Notes under the pieces: model-generated
Told to the model about the DNA's origin: nothing
What the model saw: the letters and a program-made list of their open reading frames with translations, nothing else
Database searches by the model: none
Translations under genes and position numbers: made by a program
NCBI GenBank assembly: GCA_052033505.1
Contig: JBPOJN010000048.1
Coordinates: forward strand, 1-36,494
Length of the DNA stretch: 36,494 nucleotides
Origin: JBPOJN01 sp052033505
GTDB taxonomy: Bacteria; UBA10199; JACPAL01; GCA-016699445
Direction: 5' to 3'
Shown: positions 1 to 8,236 of the stretch, piece after piece
Layout of the letters: every line of letters starts with the position of its first letter
Numbering within the stretch: the stretch's first letter is position 1

Positions 1-744
1 AGAAAGCCCGACCGGCATCTTCGCCTCCGCGTGTTCATGCACTTGCGGCAGCAGGTCCGACAGCGACATATGGAGGAAAACGCCCGCCGAAAAGGCCAGG
101 GCGATCCCGGGAAACGCGGTCGCGCCGTCGCCCACGAAGAAAAGCGAGAGAGACGCGCCCAGGGGGATGGTCACGATCATGAGGAGGTTGAAGAAGAAAA
201 TCTTGCCGCGATTCATGCGCGACTCATGCATCAGGATCGTGGTCAGCGAAAAAGACTCGGGCAGCTTGTGAAAAAAAATAGTCAAGAAGAGCACTAACCC
301 CAATCCCGACAAACCACCGAGCCGCCCCATGCCTCCGTGCGCGTGCTGGGCTACCTGATCGATCAACAGGCCGGAGCCCAAGGCCACGCCGTCGGTGATC
401 GCGTGCGCCGTCATCCCGACGAAGGCCGAAGGACCGATCGAATGCACGTCGCATTCAAACGCTTCGCAGATGTGCATCGTGACGAACTTGTCCAAAAGAT
501 AGAGGAATAAAAACCCGGCGAGCACGTACAGAGCCGCCCCTGACTCCGCGCCACCCAAAATCTCGAAAGCCGTCGGCAGCAAATGGATCAACGTCACCGC
601 AAGCATCATGCCGGCGGAAAACGCGAGCAAGATGTGGAGCTGGCGGCGCGACCACGAAAAAAACAGTGGGATCAATCCGCCGATCATGACCGACACGCCG
701 ATCATTCCAGAATAAAGCGCTATGTCGCGGAAAAAATCGGTCAT
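1..744 (-). CDS. ZIP-family metal cation transporter, C-terminus cut off by window edge
   Basis: Likely imports divalent metal (zinc, iron or manganese) across the inner membrane. The reading frame is open from an ATG at 744 to the window edge (248 codons). It is very hydrophobic and carries the two ZIP signature helices: HAITDG followed by small residues (helix IV) and HKLPES (helix V), the paired metal-binding motifs of the family. A later SAGVFLHMSLSDLLP stretch fits the next helix. A Met-His-rich loop (MHICEAFECDVH) lies between helices III and IV and could bind metal. It starts 9 bases after the stop of the NtrC-like regulator, with no clear ribosome binding site, so it probably depends on read-through from that pair. 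Substrate cannot be told from sequence. Confidence 0.85.
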   Translation of the reverse strand, partial: MTDFFRDIALYSGMIGVSVMIGGLIPLFFSWSRRQLHILLAFSAGMMLAVTLIHLLPTAFEILGGAESGAALYVLAGFLFLYLLDKFVTMHICEAFECDVHSIGPSAFVGMTAHAITDGVALGSGLLIDQVAQHAHGGMGRLGGLSGLGLVLFLTIFFHKLPESFSLTTILMHESRMNRGKIFFFNLLMIVTIPLGASLSLFFVGDGATAFPGIALAFSAGVFLHMSLSDLLPQVHEHAEAKMPVGLS

Positions 745-753
745 AAGTCGGTT

Positions 754-2202
754 TTATTTCGAGTTTTTGAAATCAATCTTAAGATCATGGATTTTCTTAT
801 GTAACGTATTGCGATTGATGCCAAGCATCTTCGCCGCCTTGATCTGGTTCCCGGACGTTTTCGCGAGCACGAGTTCGATCAAGGGTTTTTCCACGCGCCG
901 CACGACGTTCTCGTGCAGATCGTCCACTTCGTAACCTTCCCATTTCGCCAAGAAAATTTCGAGTTTGCGCCGTACGATGTCTTCAAGCGCGATCTCGTCG
1001 GCGTCGACCGCGTTCGCCCCATCCAAGCTGTCGACCAAGAAAGGCAACACGACCTCGGGCCCGATCGTGGGACCCGGCGATAAAACGATCGCGCGCTTGA
1101 CCACGTTCTCCAACTCACGCACGTTCCCGGGCCATGCGTATTGTTTCAGCGCTTTTAAGACCTGAGGCGAAAAACGCTTCGCGGGCGTCTCCATCTCCTT
1201 GCAGAACTTCTCCGAAAAATACCGCGCGATCAGGGCGATATCTTCCTTACGCACCCGGAGCGGCGGCACTTCGATGGGAACGACGTTCAAACGGTAATAA
1301 AGATCTTCGCGGAATTTCTTTTCTTTGACGAGCTTGGCCAGGTTCTGGTTCGTCGCGGTGATCACGCGCGCCTGTACGGGGATCGTCTCCGAACTCCCGA
1401 GGCGCTGAATTTCCCGCTCCTGCAAGACGCGCAGGATTTTGACCTGAAGATTCAACGGCATTTCGCCGATCTCGTCCAAAAAGATCGTCCCGCCCCCGGC
1501 TTTCTGGAAATAACCGATCCGGTCCTCGTGCGAACCCGTATAGGCCCCACGCACGGACCCGAAGAGCTCGCTCTCCAGAAGTTCTTTCGGGATCGCGGCC
1601 ACATTCACGGCCACGAAAGGCTGCGTCGCGCGCGCGCTTTCGTAGTGGATCGAACGCGCGATAAGTTCTTTTCCCGTGCCCGACTCGCCGTGCACCAAGA
1701 CCGTGGCGTCGCGGGCGGCGAGCTTCCCGATCATTTTATAAATCTCGCGGATCGGGCGGCTTTCGCCCACGATCGCGTGCGGTCCGGTCTGGAATTCTTT
1801 CACTTCCTGGCGCAATTGCTCGACTTCGGCTTCCAGGTTTCTTTCTTTCAAAGCGCGCTGGACCACGATCTCCAGTTCGTCGATATCAAAAGGCTTCGCG
1901 ACGTAGTCGAAAGCTCCTTTTTTCATCGCGTCAACGGCGTTCTTCATCGTGTCCTGCGCCGTCATCATAATGACCGGCGGCGGGTTTTCGCGTTTGCGGA
2001 CTTTTTCCAGGAGCTTGAACCCGTCCAAGCCCGGCATGCGTATATCGATCAGCAAGACATCATAAGAGGTCTTCTCCAGCCGCTCCAAGGCCTCTTTTCC
2101 GTCTTCCACGCAATCCACGCTGAAACCCCGCGATTTCAACGCGTTTCGTATGACTATGCGCAGGCTCTCTTCGTCGTCCGCGACCAGGATTTTTCCCGTC
2201 AT
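754..2202 (-). CDS. Sigma-54-dependent response regulator, NtrC family
   Basis: A 482-residue activator that, when phosphorylated, remodels sigma-54 RNA polymerase. Receiver domain at residues 1-120 with acidic pocket D9/D10, phospho-acceptor D53 (LIDIRMPGLDG) and the KPF lysine near 103. AAA+ domain with Walker A GESGTGKE (172-179), sigma-54 loop GAYTGS (219-224; consensus GAFTGA, so the last residue is altered) and Walker B GGGTIFLDEI. Fis-type helix-turn-helix at the C-terminus (GNQIKAAKMLGINRNTLHKK). ATG 2202 was chosen because it opens the receiver fold and overlaps the kinase stop by four bases (ATGA), implying coupling; an upstream in-frame extension lacks homology-like character. No convincing -24/-12 promoter was found in the window, so its targets are unknown. 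Confidence 0.93.
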   Translation of the reverse strand: MTGKILVADDEESLRIVIRNALKSRGFSVDCVEDGKEALERLEKTSYDVLLIDIRMPGLDGFKLLEKVRKRENPPPVIMMTAQDTMKNAVDAMKKGAFDYVAKPFDIDELEIVVQRALKERNLEAEVEQLRQEVKEFQTGPHAIVGESRPIREIYKMIGKLAARDATVLVHGESGTGKELIARSIHYESARATQPFVAVNVAAIPKELLESELFGSVRGAYTGSHEDRIGYFQKAGGGTIFLDEIGEMPLNLQVKILRVLQEREIQRLGSSETIPVQARVITATNQNLAKLVKEKKFREDLYYRLNVVPIEVPPLRVRKEDIALIARYFSEKFCKEMETPAKRFSPQVLKALKQYAWPGNVRELENVVKRAIVLSPGPTIGPEVVLPFLVDSLDGANAVDADEIALEDIVRRKLEIFLAKWEGYEVDDLHENVVRRVEKPLIELVLAKTSGNQIKAAKMLGINRNTLHKKIHDLKIDFKNSK

Positions 2203-3371
2203 AAAGCGCTCCTCAGTAAGATTTGAAATGAAGTCCCCTCGCCCACCGTGCTGGTTAGATGAATCGTGCCGCCGTGTTCGTTCACGATCCGCTGCGAGAC
2301 GGCCAGGCCCAGGCCGTAGCCTTTTTCCTTCGTCGTGAAAAAAGGCGTGAATATTTTTTCGATCGTCTCCGGCGACATACCCGTGCCGTTGTCTTGGATG
2401 TCGACCGCGGCCATGTGCCACGGCCGGCCTTTTTCGCCCTTGATCTTGAAGTTCGTCATCATGCGCGTGCGGATTAGGATCTTTCCGCGATCCCCGCGCT
2501 TGGCGTCGCGCACCGCGTCCACGGCGTTCATGATGAAATTCAAAAGGACCTGCTTCAGTTGATCCGAGTTCCCCAAGACCGCCGGAAGGCTGGGATCGAA
2601 CTCACGCACGACCTTGATCTTGTTTTTTTCGATGAACTCGCGCTCCAGCGTGAGGATCGAATGAATGAGCTCGTTTAAGTTCAAGGGTTCGGAGATCAGG
2701 TTCTGTGGTTTGGCAAACGTGAGCAGCTCGTTGATCAGGCGATCGACGCGTTCCGTCTCGCGGACGACGATCTGAAGGCACTCCTTCGAGTCTTCGGATA
2801 AAGTCTCGCGTAACAGCAGCTGCGCCGCGCCTTTGATGCCTCCGAGTGGATTTTTGATCTCGTGCGCGAGACCGGCGGCGATCGTTCCCATCATCGCCAA
2901 GCGGTCGGCCTTGCGGATTTCCTCTTCGAGTTTCTTGACCGGCGTCACGTCGCGCAAGACCAAGATCCAGCCGTCATGCCGTCCTTCGTCCGACAAAAGC
3001 GGCGTGATGGACAGATCCAGCGTCGCGTTTTCCCGCCCGCGATGGTGCCAAGGCATCTCGCGGAACGTCACGGGAATGCCTTTTCCGAAAGCGGCGTAGG
3101 CCTGGACAAAAAGATCGCTATTCGCCGGAAACGCGTCTTCAAGCACGTGGCCCACGCACGTTTCCGCCGACGCATCGGTAATAGTTTCCGCAGAAGGATT
3201 CATGCCGATGATGGTCAACGTCGGATCCACAATGATGAGCCCGTCACCGAAGGAGGAAAAAATCTCCTCCCACTTAGGCTTTACCTTCGGGATCTTCTTC
3301 GATTTTTTCTTGAAACCGATCTTGGAAAAAGTCTTTGCGATCGCCTTGGACACGCGCTCGGTTTGTCCCAT
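2199..3371 (-). CDS. PAS-domain sensor histidine kinase, NtrB-like
   Basis: A 390-residue soluble kinase and likely partner of the downstream NtrC-like regulator. A basic N-terminal tail (residues 1-32) precedes a PAS domain (about 35-145, ending WILVLRDVT). The dimerization and phospho-acceptor domain carries AHEIKNPLGGIKGAAQLL with H170. The ATPase domain shows the N-box NFIMNAVDAV, G1 DNGTGMS and G2 GYGLGLAVSQ. No membrane segments are evident, so it senses a cytoplasmic cue, as NtrB does. The lysine-rich start is unlike canonical NtrB. ATG 3371 has a GGAAG ribosome site five bases upstream. It is transcribed away from the toxin-antitoxin pair; no strong promoter was recognised in 3372-3474. 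The stimulus is unknown; nitrogen control is only one possibility. Confidence 0.92.
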   Translation of the reverse strand: MGQTERVSKAIAKTFSKIGFKKKSKKIPKVKPKWEEIFSSFGDGLIIVDPTLTIIGMNPSAETITDASAETCVGHVLEDAFPANSDLFVQAYAAFGKGIPVTFREMPWHHRGRENATLDLSITPLLSDEGRHDGWILVLRDVTPVKKLEEEIRKADRLAMMGTIAAGLAHEIKNPLGGIKGAAQLLLRETLSEDSKECLQIVVRETERVDRLINELLTFAKPQNLISEPLNLNELIHSILTLEREFIEKNKIKVVREFDPSLPAVLGNSDQLKQVLLNFIMNAVDAVRDAKRGDRGKILIRTRMMTNFKIKGEKGRPWHMAAVDIQDNGTGMSPETIEKIFTPFFTTKEKGYGLGLAVSQRIVNEHGGTIHLTSTVGEGTSFQILLRSAL

Positions 3372-3474
3372 AGTTTCTTCCGGTTCCGTCGACTTCCGGA
3401 TCGATGCTTGTTTTTTAGGCAGTAACAGCGGAAGTCCGGGAGAGCAATGGGAAAGGTTTTTATGGAAATCGAAA

Positions 3475-3503
3475 TTGACTCTAGAATAATAACTAGCTAA
3501 TAT
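3475..3503 (+). promoter_or_regulatory. Sigma-70-like promoter of the first Phd/PIN module
   Basis: TTGACT (3475-3480) and TAATAT (3498-3503) are separated by exactly 17 bases, a near-consensus housekeeping promoter. The expected start site, about seven bases downstream, coincides with the antitoxin ATG at 3510, so the transcript may be leaderless; no Shine-Dalgarno sequence is present. Confidence 0.7.
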
Positions 3504-3509
3504 TAGCTA
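3494..3509. promoter_or_regulatory. Perfect 16-bp palindrome, probable autoregulatory operator
   Basis: TAGCTAAT and ATTAGCTA form an uninterrupted palindrome covering the -10 element and ending at the base before the antitoxin start codon. Phd/YefM antitoxins repress their own promoter through such palindromes, so this is the likely binding site; the assignment is inferred from position. Confidence 0.65.
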
Positions 3510-3728
3510 ATGATTGTCGTCAACATGCATGAAGCCAAATCGACTTTGTCCAAATTGGTCAAAGCCGTCGTCGAGGATGGCGAGATCGTTCGTATTGCAC
3601 GCGATGGAAAACCCGTCGTTGAACTGCGGCCTTTACAAAGCGGCAAGAATCCTCTCGTCCTTAATCCCCGCTTAAAAGCCGTTATGTTGAAAGATCCGTC
3701 TCTCCCGACGGAACCGGAGGGTTGGTAG
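3510..3728 (+). CDS. Phd/YefM-family antitoxin
   Basis: A 72-residue DNA-binding antitoxin. The N-terminus has the family pattern (VNMHEAKSTLSKLVKAV, then GEIVRIARDGKPVVELRP), the fold that dimerises on operator DNA. The C-terminal tail (about 45-72, ending PTEPEGW) should wrap the toxin. ATG 3510 follows the promoter and operator directly; an internal ATG at 3525 (residue 6) also lacks a ribosome site, so leaderless translation from 3510 is the simpler reading. The stop codon overlaps the toxin GTG start by one base, and the toxin ribosome site (GGAGG, 3716-3720) lies in its last codons. This links translation of the pair. Confidence 0.9.
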   Translation: MIVVNMHEAKSTLSKLVKAVVEDGEIVRIARDGKPVVELRPLQSGKNPLVLNPRLKAVMLKDPSLPTEPEGW

Positions 3729-4120
3729 TGCCGTTATTGCTCGATACCTGCACTTTGTTTTGGTTGAGCTCGGAACCGAACGGTCTTTCGAAACAAGCCC
3801 GGAATGCGATCCAGGAAAATCCGAATGATTTATTCGTCTCCGCGATTTCGGCGCTCGAGTTCGCCATCAAGACAGCCAAGGGACACTTACGCCTGCCGCT
3901 GAAAGATGCCGTCACGTGGTTCCGGGAGGTATTGACTCATCACGGAATCTCCCAAGTCCCCGTCAATTTTCAGATCTCCGGTCAATCCGGAGAATTGCCC
4001 GCGCATCACAAAGATCCCTACGACCGCCTGATCATCGCCACAGCCCTGGAATACCGCATGACCGTCGTCACGCCGGATCGTTTGATCCATCAATATACGG
4101 AGATCGAATGCTTGTGGTGA
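3728..4120 (+). CDS. PIN-domain toxin (VapC-like ribonuclease)
   Basis: A 130-residue PIN-domain protein, probably a Mg-dependent endoribonuclease held inactive by the upstream antitoxin. Acidic active-site candidates in order: D6 (LLLDTCTLFW), a glutamate in SALEFAIK, the aspartates in KDPYDRLIIATAL and one in VVTPDRLI. The length is normal for the family. The GTG at 3728 was preferred over an in-frame TTG at 3722 because GGAGG at 3716-3720 sits seven bases before GTG but only one before TTG. It is encoded convergently with the FadN-like gene, with 25 bases between. RNA target unknown. Confidence 0.88.
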   Translation: MPLLLDTCTLFWLSSEPNGLSKQARNAIQENPNDLFVSAISALEFAIKTAKGHLRLPLKDAVTWFREVLTHHGISQVPVNFQISGQSGELPAHHKDPYDRLIIATALEYRMTVVTPDRLIHQYTEIECLW

Positions 4121-4145
4121 AGAGGTTTGTCCCTAAGACTTAAGA

Positions 4146-6557
4146 TTAATTGCGTAGCGGCTTGCCCGTCATCAGCATCGCCTGGATGCGCTCTTGTGTC
4201 TTTTCCATACCGCAGAGTTGCAGGAAGGCTTCGCATTCGAGGTCTAGGATGCGTTGTTCATTCACGAAGGTCGCGTTCGCCACGTCGCCGCCGGTCAGGA
4301 TGTTCGCGAGTTTCATTGCCAGCACCGCGTCGTGCTCGGAGACTTTTTTCTGGGCTAAGAATCCGTCGACCGCGCTCTTCAGAGCGAAATAGGAGCCCCG
4401 ACCGCCCACCCAGATGTCTTCGCGTTGTTTGGGCTGTTGGTAATTCTTCGCGAGGGCGAGAACCGTCTCTTTGGCTTCCGTCAAATGATGGTCGCGCGAG
4501 AGGCTGATTTTATCGGATTTCCGGAGATGACCATTTTCAATGGCTTCTTTGGCGGACATGGAAACTTTTGCGAACGCGATCGCTTCGAAGGACATTTGCG
4601 TCTTCGGGAACGGACCACCGTCGATGCGTGCGGCCCAGCGGTTGCTCGCGGGGATTTTGGCGAATTTATCGGCCATACGGTCTTGATTGCGCAGCAACAA
4701 CTCTTTGCAGCCACCGCCGGCCGGGATCAACCCCACGCCCGCTTCGACCAAGCCCATGTAAAGCTCGGCGTGCGCGTGGATCGCGTCGGCGCCCATGGAG
4801 ACTTCGCATCCGCCGCCCAAGGCCATCTGGTGCGGGGCCGCGACGACGGGTTTCTTCGAATAGCGTAGGCGCATGCAAGCGGCCTGGAAGCCGCGGATCA
4901 TGTCTTCGATGCCCTTCCAGTTCTTCTGCTGGGCTTCCAAGAAGAGCAGCATGATGTTCGCGCCGACCGAGAAATTCTGGCCTTCATTGAAAATCAAAAG
5001 GCCTTGGAAATTCTTTTCCACTTCCTCGACCGCGTCGTTCATCATCTGACCCACGTCGCCATCGATCGCGTTCATCTTGGTACGGAATTCCAACACGGCC
5101 ACGCCGTCGCCGGCATCCCAGAGGGCAGCACCTTCGTTTTTGCGGATAACTTGTGTACGCTCTTTGATGTCTTTCAAAAGTAAGACACCGGGGCGGTCCG
5201 GCAGGGGTTTGTAAGAAGCCGTCTTCGCGTCGAAATAAGACGTATGGCCTTTGTCGCGTTTGTAGAATTTACCTTCGCCCTTGGTCAGGACGTCGGAGAC
5301 GATCTGCGGGATCTTGAATCCCTCCGCCTTCAAGCGTTCAGCTGTTTCTTTGACGCCCAAGACGTCCCAGGCTTCGAAGGGACCCAAGTCCCAATTGAAG
5401 CCCCACTTCATGGCGTTGTCGATGTTGACCACGTCGTCGGCGATCTCGGGGATGCGGTTCGCGGCGTAGACAAGAACGCTGCGCGTCGCCTTCCAGGCGA
5501 GCTCTCCGGCGCGGTCTTTCGCGGCGACCATCGATTTCAGGCGCTCGCCGGGAGATTCGATGTCTTTGACGTTCGCGACGGATTCGAATTTGACCTTTTC
5601 TTGGGGACGATAGTCCAAGGTCTTCAGGTCCAAGGCCAAGATTTCTTTTTTACCGGAAGATTTGTCTTTCTTGAAAAATCCCGAGCCAACTTTGTCGCCC
5701 AATAGTTTTTTCTCGAGCATGGATTCGACGACGGAGGGGAGTTTAAAAACTTCGCGCTCTTCGTCTTGAGGGCAGGCTTCGTAGGTATTGCGCGCGACGT
5801 GGGCGAGCGTGTCCAAACCGACCATGTCGGTCGTGCGGAACATAGCGCTCTTCGGACGCGCGGTCGCGGTGCCCAAGATCTTGTCGACTTCTTCGACTTT
5901 ATAGTCGCCGGCCAAGACGTCCTTCATGGCGGCGAACCAGCCGTAGACGCCGATGCGGTTCGCGATGAAGTTCGGCGTGTCTTTTGCGTAGACCACGCCC
6001 TTGCCCAAGCGCTTGTCCAGGAAGCCGGCGATGAAGCAGGCCACTTCGGGATTCGTGTCCGGTCCGGTCACGATTTCGACCAGCTTCATGTAGCGCACGG
6101 GATTGAAGAAGTGCGTGATGATGAAGTTTTTCTTGAACGCGTCGGAGCGGCCTTCGGCCATGTCCTTGAGCGGTAAGCCGGAGGTGTTCGAGCTCACGAT
6201 CGTCTCCGGACGCATGATCTTGTCGATGCGCTCGAAAACGGAGCGCTTGATGTCGAGACGCTCGACGACGACTTCGACGATCCAGTCGCAATCTTTCAAT
6301 TTCTCGAAATCGTCATCGAAGTTGCCGGGCGTGATGAGCTTCGCGTCCCTCTTGGAAAAAATGAGGGCGGGTTTCGAAGCGAGCAGGTTCTGGACCGCCG
6401 TTTCGGAGAGTTTATTGCGGCTTTCTCCCGGCTTCAGATCCTTAGGTACTATGTCCAGGAGCAAACACGGGATGCCCGCGCCCGCGACGTGGGCCGCGAT
6501 GCCGGCGCCCATGACGCCCGAACCTAGGACTGCGACTTTTTTGATGTCTCGTGCCAT
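4146..6557 (-). CDS. fadN: 3-hydroxyacyl-CoA dehydrogenase / enoyl-CoA hydratase, FadN-like
   Basis: A bifunctional beta-oxidation enzyme of 803 residues with the dehydrogenase domain first, as in Bacillus FadN, not the hydratase-first order of FadB. The N-terminal Rossmann motif is GSGVMGAG (about 12-19). The dehydrogenase active site is visible in THFFNPVRYMKLVEIV (His, Glu) and FIANRIG (Asn). A second dehydrogenase C-terminal repeat lies around 340-430. The crotonase-like hydratase occupies roughly 475-720, with FSVGANI and QMALGGGCE forming the oxyanion hole and GLVEAGVGLIPAGGG the catalytic loop. It lies 33 bases downstream of the thiolase, in the same operon; GAGGT eight bases before ATG is the ribosome site. 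Together they would convert enoyl-CoA to acetyl-CoA and a shortened acyl-CoA. Confidence 0.93.
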   Translation of the reverse strand: MARDIKKVAVLGSGVMGAGIAAHVAGAGIPCLLLDIVPKDLKPGESRNKLSETAVQNLLASKPALIFSKRDAKLITPGNFDDDFEKLKDCDWIVEVVVERLDIKRSVFERIDKIMRPETIVSSNTSGLPLKDMAEGRSDAFKKNFIITHFFNPVRYMKLVEIVTGPDTNPEVACFIAGFLDKRLGKGVVYAKDTPNFIANRIGVYGWFAAMKDVLAGDYKVEEVDKILGTATARPKSAMFRTTDMVGLDTLAHVARNTYEACPQDEEREVFKLPSVVESMLEKKLLGDKVGSGFFKKDKSSGKKEILALDLKTLDYRPQEKVKFESVANVKDIESPGERLKSMVAAKDRAGELAWKATRSVLVYAANRIPEIADDVVNIDNAMKWGFNWDLGPFEAWDVLGVKETAERLKAEGFKIPQIVSDVLTKGEGKFYKRDKGHTSYFDAKTASYKPLPDRPGVLLLKDIKERTQVIRKNEGAALWDAGDGVAVLEFRTKMNAIDGDVGQMMNDAVEEVEKNFQGLLIFNEGQNFSVGANIMLLFLEAQQKNWKGIEDMIRGFQAACMRLRYSKKPVVAAPHQMALGGGCEVSMGADAIHAHAELYMGLVEAGVGLIPAGGGCKELLLRNQDRMADKFAKIPASNRWAARIDGGPFPKTQMSFEAIAFAKVSMSAKEAIENGHLRKSDKISLSRDHHLTEAKETVLALAKNYQQPKQREDIWVGGRGSYFALKSAVDGFLAQKKVSEHDAVLAMKLANILTGGDVANATFVNEQRILDLECEAFLQLCGMEKTQERIQAMLMTGKPLRN

Positions 6558-6590
6558 GATGATGACCTCGGGTGATGCTTAAAGAGTCGG

Positions 6591-7751
6591 TTAGTTCAAA
6601 CGTTCGATGATGGTCGCCGCACCTTGACCGCCGCCCACGCACATCGTTTCAATGCCGATAGTCTTGTTGCGGGCGCGCAAACCGTTGATGAGCGTCGCCA
6701 TGATGCGACCGCCGCTGCATCCGAGCGGGTGACCGATCGCAATCGCGCCGCCGTTCGGATTGACCTTGTCCATGTCGACTTTCAATTCGCGGCACACCGC
6801 GAGCGCCTGAGCGGCGAAGGCTTCGTTCAACTCCATGATGTCGATGTCTTTGATCGTCATACCGGCGCGTTTCAGGACCTTCGTGACCGCGGGCACGGGG
6901 CCCATGCCCATCGTCTCGGGATCGCATCCGGCCACGGCCATCGCGCGGATCTTCGCGAGCGGCTTCAGACCCAATTGTTTGGCTTTATCCGCCGACATCA
7001 CGACAACAATCGCGGCGCCGTCGGTGAGCGGAGAGGAATTGCCGGCCGTCACGCTGCCGCCGTCCTTGAAGACGGGCTTCAGTGTCGACAGTTTATCGTA
7101 AGACGCATCGGGACGGATGTTTTCGTCCTTGTCCGCGATGGCTTTTTTACCGTCGGGCAATTTCACTTCGACGGGAATCAGTTCGTCTTTAAACGCGCCG
7201 GTCTCCGTCGCTTTGGCCGCTTTCTGGTGCGAGAGGACGGCGAATTCGTTCTGGTCCTTCGCGCTGACGCCGTATTTCGCGGCGACGTTTTCAGCGGTTA
7301 AACCCATCGATATGTAAGCTTCGGGCATACCAGGCTGGAAAAATTTCTCATTGAGCGACGGGTTGAATCCGCCCATCGGGATGTGGCTCATGGATTCGGC
7401 GCCGCCGGCCAAGTACACGTCGCCGTTACCGGCCATGACGTGAAGGGCGGCGGTGTTGATGGTCTCGAGACCGGATGCACAGAAGCGGTTGGTCGTGACG
7501 GCTGCGACGCTGCGCGGGAGTCCGGCGAGCAAACCGACGTTACGAGCCAGGTTCATGCCCTGCTCACCTTCCGGCATCGCGTTTCCTAAGATCAAATCTT
7601 CAATGTCTTCGGGGTTCAATTGCGGCACGCGGGCCAAGGCGGCCTGGACGATCAAGGCGGCCAGGTCGTCGATGCGCATGTTTGCGAGCAGGCCTTTGTT
7701 CGCCTTGCCCATGGCACTGCGGACGGCGGCGACGATGACGGCTTCTTTCAT
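6591..7751 (-). CDS. fadA: Acetyl-CoA acyltransferase (3-ketoacyl-CoA thiolase)
   Basis: A 386-residue thiolase catalysing the last step of fatty acid beta-oxidation. The nucleophile C91 lies in NRFCASGLETINTAA. The acid/base residues are H341 (GGAIAIGHPLGCSGG) and C371 (CVGGGQGA), and ELNEAFAAQAL is the conserved NEAF loop. The length matches the family (about 390). The AAGGAG ribosome site is well placed before ATG 7751. It is the first gene of the operon and is preceded by a FadR-box-like palindrome and a sigma-70-like promoter, so fatty-acid-responsive repression is likely. A biosynthetic acetoacetyl-CoA thiolase role is less likely given the FadN-like partner. Confidence 0.93.
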   Translation of the reverse strand: MKEAVIVAAVRSAMGKANKGLLANMRIDDLAALIVQAALARVPQLNPEDIEDLILGNAMPEGEQGMNLARNVGLLAGLPRSVAAVTTNRFCASGLETINTAALHVMAGNGDVYLAGGAESMSHIPMGGFNPSLNEKFFQPGMPEAYISMGLTAENVAAKYGVSAKDQNEFAVLSHQKAAKATETGAFKDELIPVEVKLPDGKKAIADKDENIRPDASYDKLSTLKPVFKDGGSVTAGNSSPLTDGAAIVVVMSADKAKQLGLKPLAKIRAMAVAGCDPETMGMGPVPAVTKVLKRAGMTIKDIDIMELNEAFAAQALAVCRELKVDMDKVNPNGGAIAIGHPLGCSGGRIMATLINGLRARNKTIGIETMCVGGGQGAATIIERLN

Positions 7752-7776
7752 AAAATTCTCCTTAAGATGAATGTAC

Positions 7777-7794
7777 CGAATGAATACTCATTCA
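7777..7794. promoter_or_regulatory. FadR-box-like operator upstream of the beta-oxidation operon
   Basis: An 18-base near-palindrome, CGAATGAATACTCATTCA, sits between the thiolase start and its -10 element. It matches the TetR-type Bacillus FadR (YsiA) box as I recall it, TGAATGA-n-TA-n-TCATTCA, at all but the first base. Binding just downstream of -10 would repress until long-chain acyl-CoA releases the repressor. The repressor gene is not evident in the window. Confidence 0.65.
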
Positions 7795-7795
7795 T

Positions 7796-7825
7796 TTTCT
7801 AGGTCGGAGGTCGGAGGGAAGTCAA
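7796..7825 (-). promoter_or_regulatory. Putative promoter of the thiolase-FadN operon
   Basis: On the minus strand, TTGACT (complement of 7820-7825) and TAGAAA (complement of 7796-7801) are 18 bases apart. The -10 is a moderate match. It lies just past the 3' end of the RNase P RNA and before the FadR-like operator. Confidence 0.45.
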
Positions 7826-7840
7826 ACGAAAAGGAAAATT

Positions 7841-8219
7841 GCGGGAGCGAAGCCTGTAAGCCGGATTCTGTGTTTGTGCGATCATTTCTCTGGGACTTAA
7901 GTTACCTTAAGCCTCAAGCGATCTACCCGTCCTTCTCCCTAAGATCGTACGGATATCCGAATCACGATCCTAAGAGCTTAACCGGATCAGTTTCGTCCCT
8001 CGTCGCCGAGGGAGAGAAGGACTTACTTGATCTTGCGCCGGGTGGGGTTTACCGCGTTTCACCCTCCGCGCGCTTTTTAAAGGCGTGCGAAGACTCGTCT
8101 CTGTGGCACTTTCCGTCGGATCGCTCCGCCAGGCCGTTAGCCTGCACCTCATCCTTTGGCGTCCGGACTTTCCTCCCTGTACCATACGGTACAGGGCAAT
8201 CGCCCGGCTTAGCTCCCGC
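7841..8219 (-). ncRNA. rnpB: RNase P catalytic RNA, bacterial type
   Basis: The ribozyme that cleaves tRNA 5' leaders. On the minus strand the conserved blocks occur in order: GGAGGAAAGTCCGGACG (5' P4 side), AGTGCCACAGAGA, AAACGCGGTAAACCCCACCCG-type core (about 8040-8065), and near the 3' end CAGAATCCGGCTTACAGGC. The termini GCGGGAGC (8212-8219) and GCTCCCGC (7841-7848) pair to form P1, which fixes the ends at about 379 nt. U-rich sequence follows P1, as in a terminator. It begins 17 bases after the RNase H stop with no clear promoter of its own, so it may be co-transcribed with that gene and processed. Reading frames crossing it are spurious. Confidence 0.95.
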
Positions 8220-8236
8220 AAATTTTCAAAGAACTT

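Noticed and set aside
2203..2421. In-frame upstream extension of the NtrC-like regulator
   Set aside because: The extra residues overlap the kinase ATPase domain, and the receiver domain starts at the ATGA overlap at 2202.
3372..3474. Sigma-54 promoter for the two-component operon
   Set aside because: No GG-n10-GC pattern with convincing flanks was found.
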